A stretch of 64,000 nucleotides of DNA from Usnea hakonensis (Eukaryota > Ascomycota > Lecanoromycetes > Lecanorales > Parmeliaceae), in NCBI GenBank assembly GCA_013423325.1, contig BLJB01000118.1:1-64000 (forward strand), written 5' to 3'. The translations under genes were made by a program, and so were the position numbers. This document shows positions 9,101-21,354 of this stretch, one piece after another. The stretch's first letter is position 1; the number at the start of each line of letters is the position of its first letter. Under the pieces are notes generated by a model that saw only the letters and a list, made by a program, of their open reading frames with translations, was not told the DNA's origin and ran no database searches.

Positions 9101-11821
9101 CTAAGCACGTGCCTGTGTGATCAACCCCACATACCCATCCAAGCCAGCACTGCCCGGCTCTCTTTGCTCAGGCTGATTTGTCAAACTGGGTCCACCTCCA
9201 GGCGTCACCAACACCCGACTCCCCACCTCGATCCACTCTTGCGACGACACAAACTCAAACGTGATTTCGGTCTGCTGTTTACCAAGACCCTGAGATACCT
9301 CATCACTGCCGTGGTCGCCGCCGTTGTCGTCAAATTCAAAGATGCCCTCAGTGGTAGGCGTTGCCCCTAATGCCTTAACCTCGATGATCTTCGCCGGTGC
9401 CCGGATACTGGCAATGTAGACGATGACTAGTACTGCAGGCCACGCGGGGAGACTGGGCTGTGGGAAGACTGCCGTGAAGCGACTGTACGCTGAAGGGAGT
9501 CCCGTAGGAGGATCCCTTGGGACGGAGATCATGACCATACCTCTTCTTAAAGGCGAGCTTGCGATTGAAGAGGAGGCGCTGCGCTTAGGAGATAATTCTT
9601 GGTGGAACGCAATGGCAACAGTGCCAACTTGGCCACTTGATAATCTCCGCACAGGCAACCGCAGATTGCGAAGGCCAGTAACATGCACCTCTTGCCAAGT
9701 ATGGAGATCTGTCGAGGGAGCATCGGCATCACCTGTTGTGCCCGTAAAGTCACCCGAAGTAGGTCGTCGCCGGTCGCGAGATATTGCGACTACTTGCGGT
9801 GATCCTCTGACTAGGCCAGGATAAGATCTTGCTCGGTGGATGTCAGGGTTCTCGTGCAAGTCTTCAGCGAGACCTGGATCGCATGGTCCCATGAGCATTG
9901 TGTCACCCACTTCTAGGATCCCGTACTGTAGATAACCACTTAGCACGTAGCATGGCGGAGACATCTCCGCGTTCCCAGAGTGGGGATGCGAGGGTATGGT
10001 AAACACCTCGTCCACATGGAACAGGCTCTGCGGTCGTGCAACCTCTTGACCTACTACAACTGCGTGCTTTGCCATCGTGCCTGAGATTGCTGGGAGCTGG
10101 CTTAGAAGAGCGTGGAGTCGGCCGATGCCGCTCCCAGTAACGGCACTGCTAAGCAGAATTGGCACTAGCAGATGCAATTCGGCGGCAGGTGTCGAAGCGA
10201 TAATTCTTTTCACCGCGTCCTCATCCTCTTTGCCGATTGACCTAAGGTAAGGTTCGCCACTCTGGTGAGAAGATGAGGAAAGTATGGCAGGCTTGCGACC
10301 AGCAGCCTTCAGTATGGTCAACACCTTGGTGAGCGTATTTCGCAGGCCAGTTTTCGAGGCGATATCCAGCTTTGTGATGACAATGACTAAGGACAAGTTG
10401 AGCTTGAGACATAAGTCCAGATGCGCTTTGGACAAATCAACACCGACACCCGCAGACCCAAGAATCTCACTGGAAGACGCTGTTGCGCCGACCCTACCAG
10501 TGTTGTCCTCTTCATCGTCCGCAGCTACGCAGCAGAGAGTCCAATGGGGTGCCCAAGAGACGAGGCCGCGCATCGTGGTACGTCTATATCGTGGATGCCC
10601 AGCTGAGTCGGTCATAAAGACTAAACGGCCGTTTTCAGAAGCAGAGTGTATATCGTTCCAAGAAGAGACATTACCCGAAGCGTAGTTGATGACGTTAATG
10701 CGGGAAGCGACCATATCGTCGGTCGACGCCGCTTCTTGGTATCCGACTAATTCCTGCGCCAGAGAGCTGGTTACACCGGAAACTATCTCGTGTCGATGTT
10801 TCAGAAGACTGAGCCTGCTTTTTCCGCGGCCATTGTCCAGCGTAGAAGTCGACAGGGTACCAAGCAAAGATGACTTCCCCGAGGTGGTGCTTCCCGTCAG
10901 AGATACACGAAGCTGCTCGTTTCGAGAGTGGGCTCCGCTCGATTCAAGATCAGTAGTATAATTTTCAGTAGACGTAACAGCCACTGTATCATCCAGTCGA
11001 TCCACCGGGTCCGTTGTATGCTTTGATGGTCCTGAGGGAGGAGCTACAAGAACCTCAGCAACAAGAAGCTTTGCTTCTCTCTGCTTACTTGCAGTCTTCA
11101 TTTCGTGGCTGGCTTCTTCGGTCCATTGGCAGTCGCCTACAACAATCACACGAAGTATTTGCACATCGCAGCCCAGACTGAAAGCCATTGCACGGAGAAC
11201 GGTCAGACTTTCCTCTAGTTCATCTCTTGTGAGGCCAACGAAAGTTCCATCATCACTAACACCAATCTCATACAAAGCGCCACTGCTCTCTTCAAGTCCT
11301 GGGATCAGCTTTCCCGGGCCGCGTGAGGAAGAGAGCTCGACGTCGGCTTCAGGCAAGACGGGTAGAATCAGATCTGATTTCGAAGATGAATGATAAGGAG
11401 AAGACTGTTGAAGGCGCCATAGCAATTGCGTCGTTAGGTGTTGCAGCCTATTTTGTCTTGACTGGCTGCTGGGCGCCATGGCCGGTGTGATCATTGGCTT
11501 GACGTTGGCTTCCACAATTGACTGCGGCGCTCGAGACTTGGATAAATACGAGCCAGATACATGTTGAACAGTCGATGTAGCAGAGAAGCTTCTTCGCGGT
11601 CGTAATAATAAATGTAGCTTGTACTCTGTAGGACCCTCTTGTGGCTCCGCATCCAGCTTTGTAAGACCACAATTAGCCAAGAGTATTGTTGCAGGCATTT
11701 TCACGCCTGCAAGGAATGATTGTCCATCCCCAGAATCAGCATTCGCTTCTTCGGCTCTTGCTCCAGGCCAAGGAGAAGATACCCTGGGTGGCTCAGAGTC
11801 GAAGGTAAAGATCGAAGCCAT
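9101..11821 (-). CDS. GTPBP1/GTPBP2-like translational GTPase
   Basis: A single uninterrupted 906-residue ORF from ATG at 11821. A long N-terminal region (about 1-300) precedes the GTPase domain, as in animal GTPBP1. G1/P-loop GSTTSGKSS is at 310-318, G3 DSAGHP at 405-410 (Ser replaces the first variable residue of DxxGH, as is typical of this subfamily), and G4 TKLD at 483-486. Beta-barrel domains follow and match the elongation-factor-like layout, including a late VLVTPGGG near the C-terminus. The family is related to eEF1A/eRF3 and in animals links to translation and mRNA turnover. A ribosome-rescue or mRNA-decay role here is inference. Lack of introns is notable beside its intron-rich neighbours. 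Confidence 0.9.
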   Translation of the reverse strand: MASIFTFDSEPPRVSSPWPGARAEEANADSGDGQSFLAGVKMPATILLANCGLTKLDAEPQEGPTEYKLHLLLRPRRSFSATSTVQHVSGSYLSKSRAPQSIVEANVKPMITPAMAPSSQSRQNRLQHLTTQLLWRLQQSSPYHSSSKSDLILPVLPEADVELSSSRGPGKLIPGLEESSGALYEIGVSDDGTFVGLTRDELEESLTVLRAMAFSLGCDVQILRVIVVGDCQWTEEASHEMKTASKQREAKLLVAEVLVAPPSGPSKHTTDPVDRLDDTVAVTSTENYTTDLESSGAHSRNEQLRVSLTGSTTSGKSSLLGTLSTSTLDNGRGKSRLSLLKHRHEIVSGVTSSLAQELVGYQEAASTDDMVASRINVINYASGNVSSWNDIHSASENGRLVFMTDSAGHPRYRRTTMRGLVSWAPHWTLCCVAADDEEDNTGRVGATASSSEILGSAGVGVDLSKAHLDLCLKLNLSLVIVITKLDIASKTGLRNTLTKVLTILKAAGRKPAILSSSSHQSGEPYLRSIGKEDEDAVKRIIASTPAAELHLLVPILLSSAVTGSGIGRLHALLSQLPAISGTMAKHAVVVGQEVARPQSLFHVDEVFTIPSHPHSGNAEMSPPCYVLSGYLQYGILEVGDTMLMGPCDPGLAEDLHENPDIHRARSYPGLVRGSPQVVAISRDRRRPTSGDFTGTTGDADAPSTDLHTWQEVHVTGLRNLRLPVRRLSSGQVGTVAIAFHQELSPKRSASSSIASSPLRRGMVMISVPRDPPTGLPSAYSRFTAVFPQPSLPAWPAVLVIVYIASIRAPAKIIEVKALGATPTTEGIFEFDDNGGDHGSDEVSQGLGKQQTEITFEFVSSQEWIEVGSRVLVTPGGGPSLTNQPEQREPGSAGLDGYVGLITQARA

Positions 11822-12896
11822 AGCTTTTCCACCTACCCTCTACTTTGTGAGGTGAGAAGGTGCCTTTCGATGTATAATTATTATTTTCCCCAATTTAAGT
11901 CTGTATGCATACCCTATGCCGTTGTATTGCTATATGATGAAGCATTCGTAAAGACCTGGTGTTCGTGTGAGAGTGGTGAACGCGAAACAATTGCGACAAT
12001 GGAGGGAGCATCTTGACGGCTCAGAGCTTTTCTCGTTCAATAGATATGTAGGCTTCGCTATGGTCGAAGCTGCCAGTGTAGACTGGAAGATTTAAGAAAG
12101 CTTCTTGAGGGACATCTTAGTGGAGTTCTGCGATAGTATCTAAAGGTGATCAGTGTTCAGGATTCGGAGTGATAGAGCAAGCCTGGTGAAAATAAGCAAA
12201 CACAGATAGGGTAGGACCTGTAATTACGATGTCCCAGCAGGGTTCCTGCTGTACTTTGGTCAAAGAATGAGGCATGATGTCTGGTACACCGTGCGCGTCT
12301 ACCGCGCTTGCTTGTTGGATCCAAAGTCGGAATCCTACGTCGCCACTCAACCACATCTTGTACAAGGTTTACACTGCCCTCGGATGGGCAAGAGCCTAAT
12401 TCTTTAATCTCAGCCTTTCGCCTATATGTTTCAGAAACCATTGTCTCAGATCGCGCGCGCAGTTGCATCTTGGATGTTCTATTCGTAGATCATGCGGGGT
12501 TTGGGGCGAAGGATGCAAGGCTTGTCAAATTTGTTGATCAAGGCGCAGGCCAAGGCCTTCACATTGGTGTGACAGCAGGGATTGGTAACAACAACTGCTG
12601 CCCAGCGCAGAGTTTCATAATGAAAGAATGATGGCTGGGAAACAGGAAACTCCGGACCGAATTCTATGTAACCAACGCCAACCGTATGCTTAACCCCGCT
12701 GTAAATGCTCCTTCCATTTCTCCACCCCAATGCGCTGCAGGTCTAACTCAGAGACCTCCAGTATGTTATGTCGTGACCAGTGTTCAACGCCGTAAAGCCC
12801 CAGGCTCATTGCTATGCCGTAATTTCGCAAAACACCCGCTGCTATAGTTCTTAAAGTCGCAAATCGAAGTCATGTCAAGGCCGTAGAAGCGTGGAA
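11822..12896. other. intergenic region, no gene supported
   Basis: Between two minus-strand genes. It should contain the promoter of the GTPase gene and the 3' region of the zinc-finger gene. Overlapping short ORFs on both strands (12150-12730) show no recognisable domain, start context or splice structure. Confidence 0.5.
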
Positions 12897-14341
12897 TCAG
12901 CGATCTGATGAGGATCTCGCTTTGCACTTGTCGTGCGCCAAATGCCCGTCTCTGGCCGTCTTCCTCGTGAACTCTGCGCCGCAACGTGGACACACAGACT
13001 TTGATGAAGTGCCGGACTTCTCTCGTTGGTGTCTAAGGAGATTACTAAACGTAGAAAATTGACGGCCGTTGCAACCGTGATCCCAGCATTGAGGTTTTTT
13101 GGGAGTCTCAATCACAACAGGCTCCATATTCGATGGCACACCAGAGCCTCGCCTATCGCCGCGGTAGCCGTACATGCCACTTGACGTAGATGGAAGGCTC
13201 GGGTTTTGAGAGCTGGTGTAAATGTCAGCATAGGTTTGACTGTATTCCATATCGTTTTCGGCTTACGATGAGTACATTGGATGCGAGCCCACGCTGCTTG
13301 TACTGTAAGCCGTTGTGTAAGGGTTATCGTATGGAGAACTGCGCAGCGTTGGTCAGCCTTGAAACGCCCACTTGCGACGAAAGAGCAAACTCACGACGAG
13401 ACGCCCGTCAAGTAAGATCCTTGGGCTGAGGAGGTCGAAGGGGTTCGAACGTAAGGGTTGTGGCTATCGTATGACGATCCGGAATGAGCTAGAAGATAGT
13501 CAATCGAACCGCTCTCAGTATCTGCCTCGCCCGGCCTAGCGTATGAGGTGCTCGGCAGCATAGTCCTCCGTAGAAGGAGCTTTGACTGACGGCGAGACTC
13601 ATGGAGCTTTCGCTGCCGCTGCCGAGCAACCTCGCGCTCTACGTCTCTAAATCCACCGTAGGCCGAGCTTGGCAGTATGCTAGGACCAGAGGGACCAGAC
13701 ATACTGCGTGATAAAGAAGCCTCAGTGCTCGGGTTGGTATACCCTAAATGCTTTAGTTCAACAAAGTACGATGCTCTTGATTCAACAACCAGTGACTTAC
13801 CTCGCTGAGAATTCGACCGTGAAGGGCCATAAGAGCTCGTGTCACGGTAGCTTGTCATTGTGTCTGATGGATATGGATAACTACTATACAGCTGTTAGGG
13901 CCAATCAGATGGGACGGGGGCTCTCGATTTTTACCCCATATCCGTCCGGCCAAATGCGCTTGTTGAGAATGGACTTGCCCGGCTGCTGAAAGTTGCAGGA
14001 TCGGAGAAAAGCTGATAGTCTGAAGGATCTAGGAGAGTTGTTCCGAATGAGGTGGAGTTTTCTAGAGCCGAGAAAGAAGACGGTGATGCAGCGCGGGTGT
14101 AGCTGCTGGAGACGTAGTCGGGTTGGAGGTAGCCCGAACTGAGCCCGCTTCGAGGATACGACGGTCGTCGACTTTGCTGGTCGGGCAAAAGATACGAAGA
14201 CGGTGCGGACTGGTATTGGGCTCCTGCGGTCTCGTTCAAGCCCAGATTCTGAAAGCTGGCTTCGGTAACGGAGAGGTTTCGGTCAATATGGGGACTGCTT
14301 CCACGTGAGTAGTCTGAAGGACGGCGATGAGAGCGAGACAT
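12897..14341 (-). CDS. two-finger C2H2 zinc-finger protein
   Basis: Five exons: 13935-14341, 13801-13883, 13395-13743, 13267-13338 and 12897-13212, with introns of 51-57 bp. Phases fit throughout and give 408 aa. The N-terminal ~300 residues are low-complexity (Ser, Pro, Tyr, Arg) with short charged helices such as EREVARQRQRK. The C-terminus has two zinc-binding units. The first is CWDHGC...FSNLLRHQREKSG, a C2H2-like finger. The second is CPRCGAEFTRKTARDGHLAHDKC, ending in Cys rather than His. Such terminal finger pairs occur in fungal transcription factors and point to a nuclear DNA-binding role. The acceptor of exon 2 is ambiguous by one codon (TAG or the TAG three bases later). Confidence 0.83.
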
Positions 14342-16476
14342 TTTGGATGCTATGGATATAATGAAATGGAGAAACAAACAAGATTCTTTGTCGTGATTCA
14401 GCTTCCAGTCGGCTAGAACAAGAACAACAGTGAAGTATATATCCGATTTCAAAAATAAACGTACGTGGTATGAAGGGGTTGATGGATTGCACAACAAGTC
14501 TTGGAGAGTAGTTGTTGCTAGATCCCAACGAGGCAATGGCTCTGAATATAAATCGCAGGATTGCTAAGCCTGGTGTATCGTGAATGGCCAGTGTCAAACG
14601 TTTGATGGATTCCGTAGGATTGGAGACCCCTGTTAGCTTTCACGGGGTTGCCCACGCCGCCGAATCCTGATTCGGGTACGGTGTAACCAACAACTTAGAG
14701 CAAGTGTTTATCGACCTGTCTTGAATGCTGGCGTGGAAAGAAGAGAATGTTGAAATTCTAGTGTTTCAACAGAAAGGCTGAGTAATGGGAAAAGATTTTA
14801 GGAAAGACGGTGCCTGAAAGGAGGAAGAGAAGGACCCTAAGTAAGAAAAAGGCTTCTGACATTCACCGCACCGCAATCATGATTAGTATCTCCATGAGCC
14901 GGTGATGACAGCTTATATTATTGCGTGGTTCGGGAACTTTTGGGCATGGGTGTGTTCAAGCCGTGGACCGAGTGAATCGCAGAGCACTAAACGCTTCGGT
15001 TGCCACGGATCTAGATGTAAGATGCGAAATCAGCATTTGAAGATGGGGGTAATTCGAAACAAGAGCATGTGGCGCAGGGATGTGAGCGATCAAGTAGGGC
15101 GAGTTGGATTTCCCGCAGCCGTGCATTTGTTAAAATCCTTCGTTTCAAAAGGTCGCAGCCCTATGGAATGTCAGTTAGTGTACTCTGATCATCAGTTCTC
15201 GGTCGAATGTACGTCCGTAAGCAATGAGTTGATGCGATGCTAGAGAGGTTAGCATCTCACGGTTGCCCCGAGCTGACATGTTTTTTGGTTACCGTATTTA
15301 TTTTGGACACTTGCGTTGCATTGTCCTTGTTTTTTGAGGAGGGGCTAAACCAAGTCGGAATAAAGGCGCACTTTGGTTTCATGGGCGGTCAAGAAAAGGT
15401 ATCCGTGAGGCACTTGGAACGCACGCATGGGAACGGCAAAAGTGGAAACGAGGAAAGGACCGTTTTGTTCAGGGGAAGAGCATGCACAACCAGCCTCGAA
15501 TCCTTCCATACAGGCTTGAAGCTTTGTATTAATGGCTTGGTATGTCCTGTTCAGTCTTCACTGCTTTAAAGTAGCTCTTCTTGTTTCTTTTTTGCTTTTT
15601 TTTCTTTTTCTTTTTTGGATGCTTCTCTGAGGCACGGGGGCGCTTATTCCTCATCTTCCAGTGGGTCACCGGAGATGGAGATTAGGACGTATTAGGGTAC
15701 GAATGACTCTTACGTCCGGGATAGAGGTGAACAGTGAAGAGCTCTAGACCGAAATCATAGTCTTCTGGTTCGGCATCTCCTGGAAGCCTAGGTTCACCTA
15801 AGTAGGTAAATTATTATTGATTAGGAGAAGAGAAAAGGTAGATGTGACATCAATAATCGGATGAGCTGGACGAAGAAATTGTGATAGGTTAGTATACCTT
15901 ACTTTAGCATGACATGTTTGCTTGGCGTGATTAGGATATTTCATTGTTAAGGAAATGCCCGGGATGGTATGACTTTGATTATGAATTTTCTGGGGGCGAG
16001 CTCGGATGGGGATGGGGGATGAGGGGAGGAGAAGGTACTTTACCACTTAGCAAGCAGCAACGAGGCGGGGGTTTTCGCATTGCATTTGGTCGCTTACGCC
16101 AATTGCTGTGATCTGCAAGAGTCTATTTAAGTACACTGTCAGATTGAATGAGGTAAAGTGTCTTGTGAAATGATTGGATGCTTATCGAGTGAGTGGACGA
16201 TCTCGTTGAGTCATTCTCACTCTAGATTTGATTATTGATGCCTTGCTTTGGACGATGAGATAAGTCTGTGGACGAGATTGAAGGGCATCGTTTCTGTAGT
16301 CCGGTCACCGGTGCCAGTCTTGCCTGCTCCAGGCGGTGAAGAGGCGAGAAAAGCGGTGCTTAGGTGTACTTAGTAGTCTAGGTTAGATTAGGTACCTGAC
16401 GTAGTGCATTGGTGGGGGACAGTGGATAGTGGACAGTGGACTCGGGGGAGGCTCAGACTACCTTAATTAAGGTACT

Positions 16477-16498
16477 TAAGGTAAGGTACCTTACCTTA
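16477..16498. repeat. perfect 22-bp GGTACC-centred palindrome
   Basis: The core AAGGTAAGGTACCTTACCTT (16478-16497) equals its own reverse complement, and the flanking T/A pair extends it by one base each side. It lies among further AAGGTA words (ttaattaaggtacttaagg just before it). Confidence 0.9.
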
Positions 16499-16916
16499 GG
16501 CAGCTAAGACCCATACTTTTAGGCCCTTTAGCTCGGACAAGAGTTCGGATAAGGTAGGCTTAGTCGAATGGTAAAAATGGCAATATTTGCGCACCACAGC
16601 TAATAATAAAAGGGACAAGCAAAAAAAGCCTCCCCCTTGCTGCTAAGTAAATAATCACTTACGTACGAGTACTTGACCTACTGAATAATTATTGGGCGGC
16701 TATTCTTGAACATTTCTGTTGCCCGCAGTCAACTGATCTACTGTGCTATGAAAAGGACCCGAGTCAAAAACGTGAAAAGTAAAAAGTAAAGTGAATGACC
16801 TAGGTAGATTAGAGAGGGAAAGAGTTTTACAAATCACGGAACCGTACATCAACATTAACGGCCCTTACAACTTCCCGAAAAAGACCCCGCATCCTAAGGT
16901 TGCGGTTCCCTCAAAC

Positions 16917-16976
16917 CTACCTAGGTACCTAGGTAAGGTAAGGTACAGTACTCCCTACCTTACCTTACCCTACCCT
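16917..16976. repeat. GGTA/TACC word cluster
   Basis: Tandem and inverted CTACCTAGGTACCTAGGTAAGG-type words, then AAGGTACAGTA, then TACCTTACCTTACCCTACCC. Same vocabulary as the palindrome 440 bp upstream. Confidence 0.75.
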
Positions 16977-18057
16977 TGCCCTCTGACCCTTCCCTCTCTC
17001 TACCCTCAACTCCTCGCTACTTAACTTTTATGCACTCTCTCCTCATCGTCTCGGACCTTTCCATTCTCATCTTCTCATCTTCTCTTCTTCTTCTCTTCTT
17101 CTCTTCTGCTCTTTTACTTCACGCAAACAACCCTTCTGTTCGACTTCCGTTCATCTCCTCCTCTGCCGCCTTTCTTCTCTACTTCTTCTTCCATATCCAT
17201 AAATCCAGAAACCTTCCTCGGGGTCGCCGAAAAATCTCTCAAACTCTACCCGTCTACCGAATGATTGGACTCTCCCATTCTCCGTGGTGACATCGAAGCT
17301 GAAAAAATAAAATCACTACTGTGCCGCGGTCGACCGAAGGATTGGCCCAGACGGTGATGGCTTCGTCACGTGGAGTTTTGATCGGTGCCTGCCATGCGAA
17401 ACATTCGTCTCCCCAAGGACCCTCTGATAGCCCCCAATCTACTTTATATCGTGATTCGTGTAAGTCAGGGATCATGAAATGCCACATGCCCAGCCCTACA
17501 CCTAATTCTGTCCCTCTAGGCCGACTCCCTCGCCAGGGCTGAAGCACACTGCATCTCGGCTATGCAGATCATCCTAGTAGCAATCGCTGATAGCCTGACT
17601 CTGCTACCCCTTCGAGTTAAACGTAGGATTTTTGAACGCTCTAATTTGTCATTTCTCCCTGGCTTCCTTCATCTGATTGGCTTGCATAGCGTACCATCCG
17701 AGTCTAGTGCAGACAAGCTTATGAGCATGTGCCTGGGATATTGAACGATCAATCCTCCCAGAACCGCAAAAAGCTTGTTTGACTGCAATTCACAGAATTT
17801 CGGTATGCACGCCGTCGACTGCCCGGAATTGTGTGGGAAGCGTATTGGTCCTATTCGGCAAGATCTTGCAGCGAACCGCTTCGGTAGTCGGACAGATAGA
17901 TAACAAAGTCCGAGCTTCTGACAGATACCTTGTACTCGGGCAAGTTGATTCCCCTTGAACAGCCACAGTTACATCAATTTGATAGCGCTGTTTATTTCAG
18001 TCCAGGATCTTACCATGGCTATTCGATCCCTGCCTCACTTTCATGAAACAAGTTTCA

Positions 18058-20589
18058 TTACGCTTCGCCCTCTTGCCTGGTTATCAGATCCGCGGATTCT
18101 ATTATTTCCCCCTCTATAGTCTTTCTTCGTGCTTCCTCCTGTTCGCTGATGATGTCCTTGAACACGCTGAGTTGAAACCTCGCAGTCAGCATTGTCCAAC
18201 TGAGGATTTATAGAGAGTCTTCAAACGTTTAGAATAATCAGGGATTTTGAGCTTTGTCTTAAAACTCGAGCTTTAGTTCAATAAGGAAAGTGACAGAGGA
18301 AAGTACGTACTGATCCATGGCTTCTAATGTCCCTTGTTGTAATATTAGATTTCGCCTCGTAACTCGTAAAAGGATCGCGTGTTACTTACTGCCACCTGCA
18401 AATTTTGGAATTAGCATGGCTTCTTTGAGGCAGAGTACCGGGGTTTAAGAGAGGGATCCAGAATCTCTCGCGAGGTCATTCTATTTCTCGAAAGCCACGA
18501 TTCAAAGAGGCATGTACTACTCCGAAAAATTCACTTACTCGTTTCAGGAACAAAGGAGAACGTCCAAATCCAGGATAGCAAGCAGAAAACGGCGAAAAAA
18601 GTGTAAGCCCCAAAGCCGGTGTTGATTACTAGGGGTGGAGTGATAAGACCAATGATGAAGTTGTTCAACCAATTCGAACATGTCGCTAGCGCCACGCCCT
18701 TTGCTCTAAGAGAGGACGGAAATATCTCGGACGGCATTGCCCAGGGAACCTGCACAGGTATCAGTCTCAACATGGCTTGTTCAAACGCTAGAGATCAGAA
18801 GAGGAGCAGGAAGAGTCTTTTGGGGAATGAGAGAAAATTTTTGTTCCCTCAGTCCTTGAGTCTTAGAGGTTGGTAGCAAGAAGCAGGAATTTTCACGATG
18901 ACTACGTACCGGTCCCCACGAAGCTCCGAAGCTCAACATGTAAAACAACAGGAATGCGACACTAACCCAGCCGGCTGCACGGTGGGCTGGCCAGTCGCTG
19001 GAGAATTTGCCAACCAAGATGGCGATAATAAAATGCGACAGTGTCATGAAGAAGCTGCCCCAAAGCAACAGTGGCCGTCGTCCAAATCGATCCATCGACC
19101 AAAGACTAGTGAATACTCCGACAAGCTGAGTGACATTGAGGACGCCGGACATGATCAATTGGAGACTATAGTCCAAACCCATGGTTTTGAACAAGGTGGG
19201 CGAGTAGTAAATAAGTGCGTTTATGCCGACAAATCTAAAAGAGATTTCAGAGTCCATTTTGCTTTCTCTTGAAGGTAAAGCGAGTCTTAAAGCTCGAGTA
19301 AAGAGTGAATACTCCCAAAGACGTATTGAAGGGCTTATATTAGGCTTTCAATCAGGAAGATGGACACAGAAAACACGTACTGTTGAAAGAACATTAGGCC
19401 GACTCCAATATGTGTCCTTCGCCAGCAACCTCGTCTGAAGCAATCAGTCCAAGAGACGATCTCGAGCTTTATGCGGCTTATCGCGCTACGATCCTGGAGC
19501 CCCGGGTGCCTGATTGCGCTAATTTCCTTGTGGAAGGCTACCTCAGCTCGGATGTCAAACCACTCCTGTCGGATGCGGATATCCGTCGCCGGCAATTGTC
19601 TCAATCTCGCCAGAGCCTGCAAAGCTTCTGCATCTCTGCCCTTCGACACAAGCCAACGGGGCCTGCAAGAGCGCGCTATCAGCGACTTCTCTGAAAGACT
19701 GCGCTAACGGTTTGTTATTGAAGACTCACGAGAATGGAAGGAACAGGATTCCTAATCCAAGCACAAGACCGGGAACAAGTTGAAGCAGGAATGGTAGTCG
19801 CCACGACCACTGTCCGGCCATGTATCTTGTACCATATGTAATCCAGAACGCCACTACAATTCCAGTGACAATACTCAACTCCTCAAGAACTAACAACGCC
19901 CCTCGAATCTCCGGCGGCGAGATCTCGGAGATGTACAAGGGTGCAACCATACTCAACATACCAATGCCGATGCCACCAATAAGTCTGGCGGTAACCAACA
20001 TTGCATAGCTGATCGACGCTGTTTGCAGGATCGAACCTATGGTAAAAATGGTCACAGCGACCACAATTGAATACTTCCTAGACAATTTGTCGGCAACCCA
20101 CTTGAAAACTCGCGTCAGCATTCTCCTTTGGCATTAGAGCTGAGCAATAAAATGTTGAAGGATAGCCCAATTTCGAAATGGTGGCTTGCAACTCAAATTG
20201 GGACACGGAATTGGCAGGAGATGCTACAAAAATACACTCACGCCTTGGTTTAAAGCTCCTATCAGCGCGCCCAGCTCTATCATTGCCGTCAACAGACCCT
20301 TCCAAAATCCTGCTCCACTCGCAGTATCAGACACCCTTGTGAACTGATCGAGAAATTGGGGCATGACAAGTATGATGGAAACAACGCCTTGGTCATATCC
20401 GAAGATCATGCCTCCAATTGCAGCGAAAGCTGCGCAGAGCGCCGCATAATAGTTCGTAAAGACGCCTCTGAATCCCGGAGGTCCATAGGTATCCCGATGT
20501 TCCCACACCGCCTCAGAGTGATGTATGAATATGTCTCCAGTGTTCTGTAAAGGCTCGTCCCGTTTCTGTGCGTCAGATCTCATGGCCAT
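18058..20589 (-). CDS. MFS sugar transporter with a 6-nt microexon
   Basis: Eight exons: 20242-20589, 19730-20100, 19381-19662, 18910-19234, 18539-18749, 18390-18395, 18311-18332 and 18058-18166. All are GT-AG, phases fit, and the product is 557 aa. Sugar-porter landmarks: FGYDQGVVS (TM1), DKLSRKYS (loop 2-3), PLYISEISPPEIRGAL (end of TM4), PRWLVSKGR (after TM6), LIYYSPTLF (TM7), DRFGRRPLLLWG (loop 8-9), PSEIFPSSLRAKG, and PETSGRTLEAMD at the end of TM12. The Glu of the usual PESPRW is replaced in PFSPRW. The PETSGR motif is complete only if the 6-nt exon (two codon equivalents) is included; skipping it keeps frame but deletes two residues. Five introns are 141-160 bp, well above the ~55 bp typical here. 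The likely substrate is a hexose or other sugar at the plasma membrane; it cannot be assigned from sequence. Confidence 0.88.
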
Positions 20590-21354
20590 GACTGAAGAAG
20601 AATTTGCCAATGAAGAAAGAGAGAGGTCGAGATGAAATTCAAAGTGATTGTTGCGGAATATCAAGAAGATAGTAGCGGTCTGTTACACAAATTTGAAAAT
20701 AAGTCACGAGTCATCGCTAAAAGCATAAAGTACTTTACTACTGTTGCTTCCCCACTTCTTGCAGAGTACTTCTGGTATTTGAGACTTCGTAACGCCATAT
20801 ACTAAGGGTTTTCTTTTGATTTGATGCTGTAAAGTATAGAATAATCGATGCTTAATTCAAAAAGTCGATGTAATTTACTTGTATCTATGTTCAAATCATT
20901 CAAAGCTACACACTTGATGGTGGTTGAGCTGGATCGGAAAAATATACCGCAGACCCCACTTAGCCCTCCAAGCACTAGGTGTACACTAATGTAAAAATAC
21001 CGCGCTAGCTCCAAGTACTTCAGTACTGTCGGTCTGGCTACATGATCAGGTCACGAATCTACACGTCTCTAGGCCACAACTTCTTGCATACACACGTGTC
21101 AAAGTACCTATATCATTTTCAAACATATAAAATATACATCTGCCCTTTGCTGATAATTTCCTCACTCATATGAACAGCTTCCCCATGTCCTCACCACAAA
21201 ACACATAGATTAGAAGTCGACACGTACCTCCTCTTCCGGTGCCTCTAAACTTGCCAAAGGCTCTCGTTCAAAACTTGCATACAGAGAGTCGGCGTGCTGC
21301 CCTTTGCGGCGTTGTTCCTGAACAGAAGATCTCGCCAAGGCGAGCTGATAAACC
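20590..21354. promoter_or_regulatory. divergent intergenic region (transporter / PKR1)
   Basis: 765 bp between divergent starts. AT-rich around 20800-20900 and 21100-21140, with a CAAGTACTTCAGTACT word near 21010. No gene seen. It should contain promoters for both neighbours. Confidence 0.45.

Larger units (their letters stand above)
14342..18057. other. 3.7-kb gene-free region
   Basis: The largest gene-poor interval in the window. It holds the upstream region of the zinc-finger gene, a pyrimidine tract at about 15570-15620, AT-rich segments, a GGTA-palindrome zone (16380-16500 and 16917-16976), and a long CT-rich stretch (about 16980-17230) like the leader of a fungal plus-strand gene. No coding sequence follows that leader: its first ATG (17262) opens only a nine-codon frame. 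A long 5' UTR, an ncRNA or decayed sequence are all possible. Confidence 0.5.
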
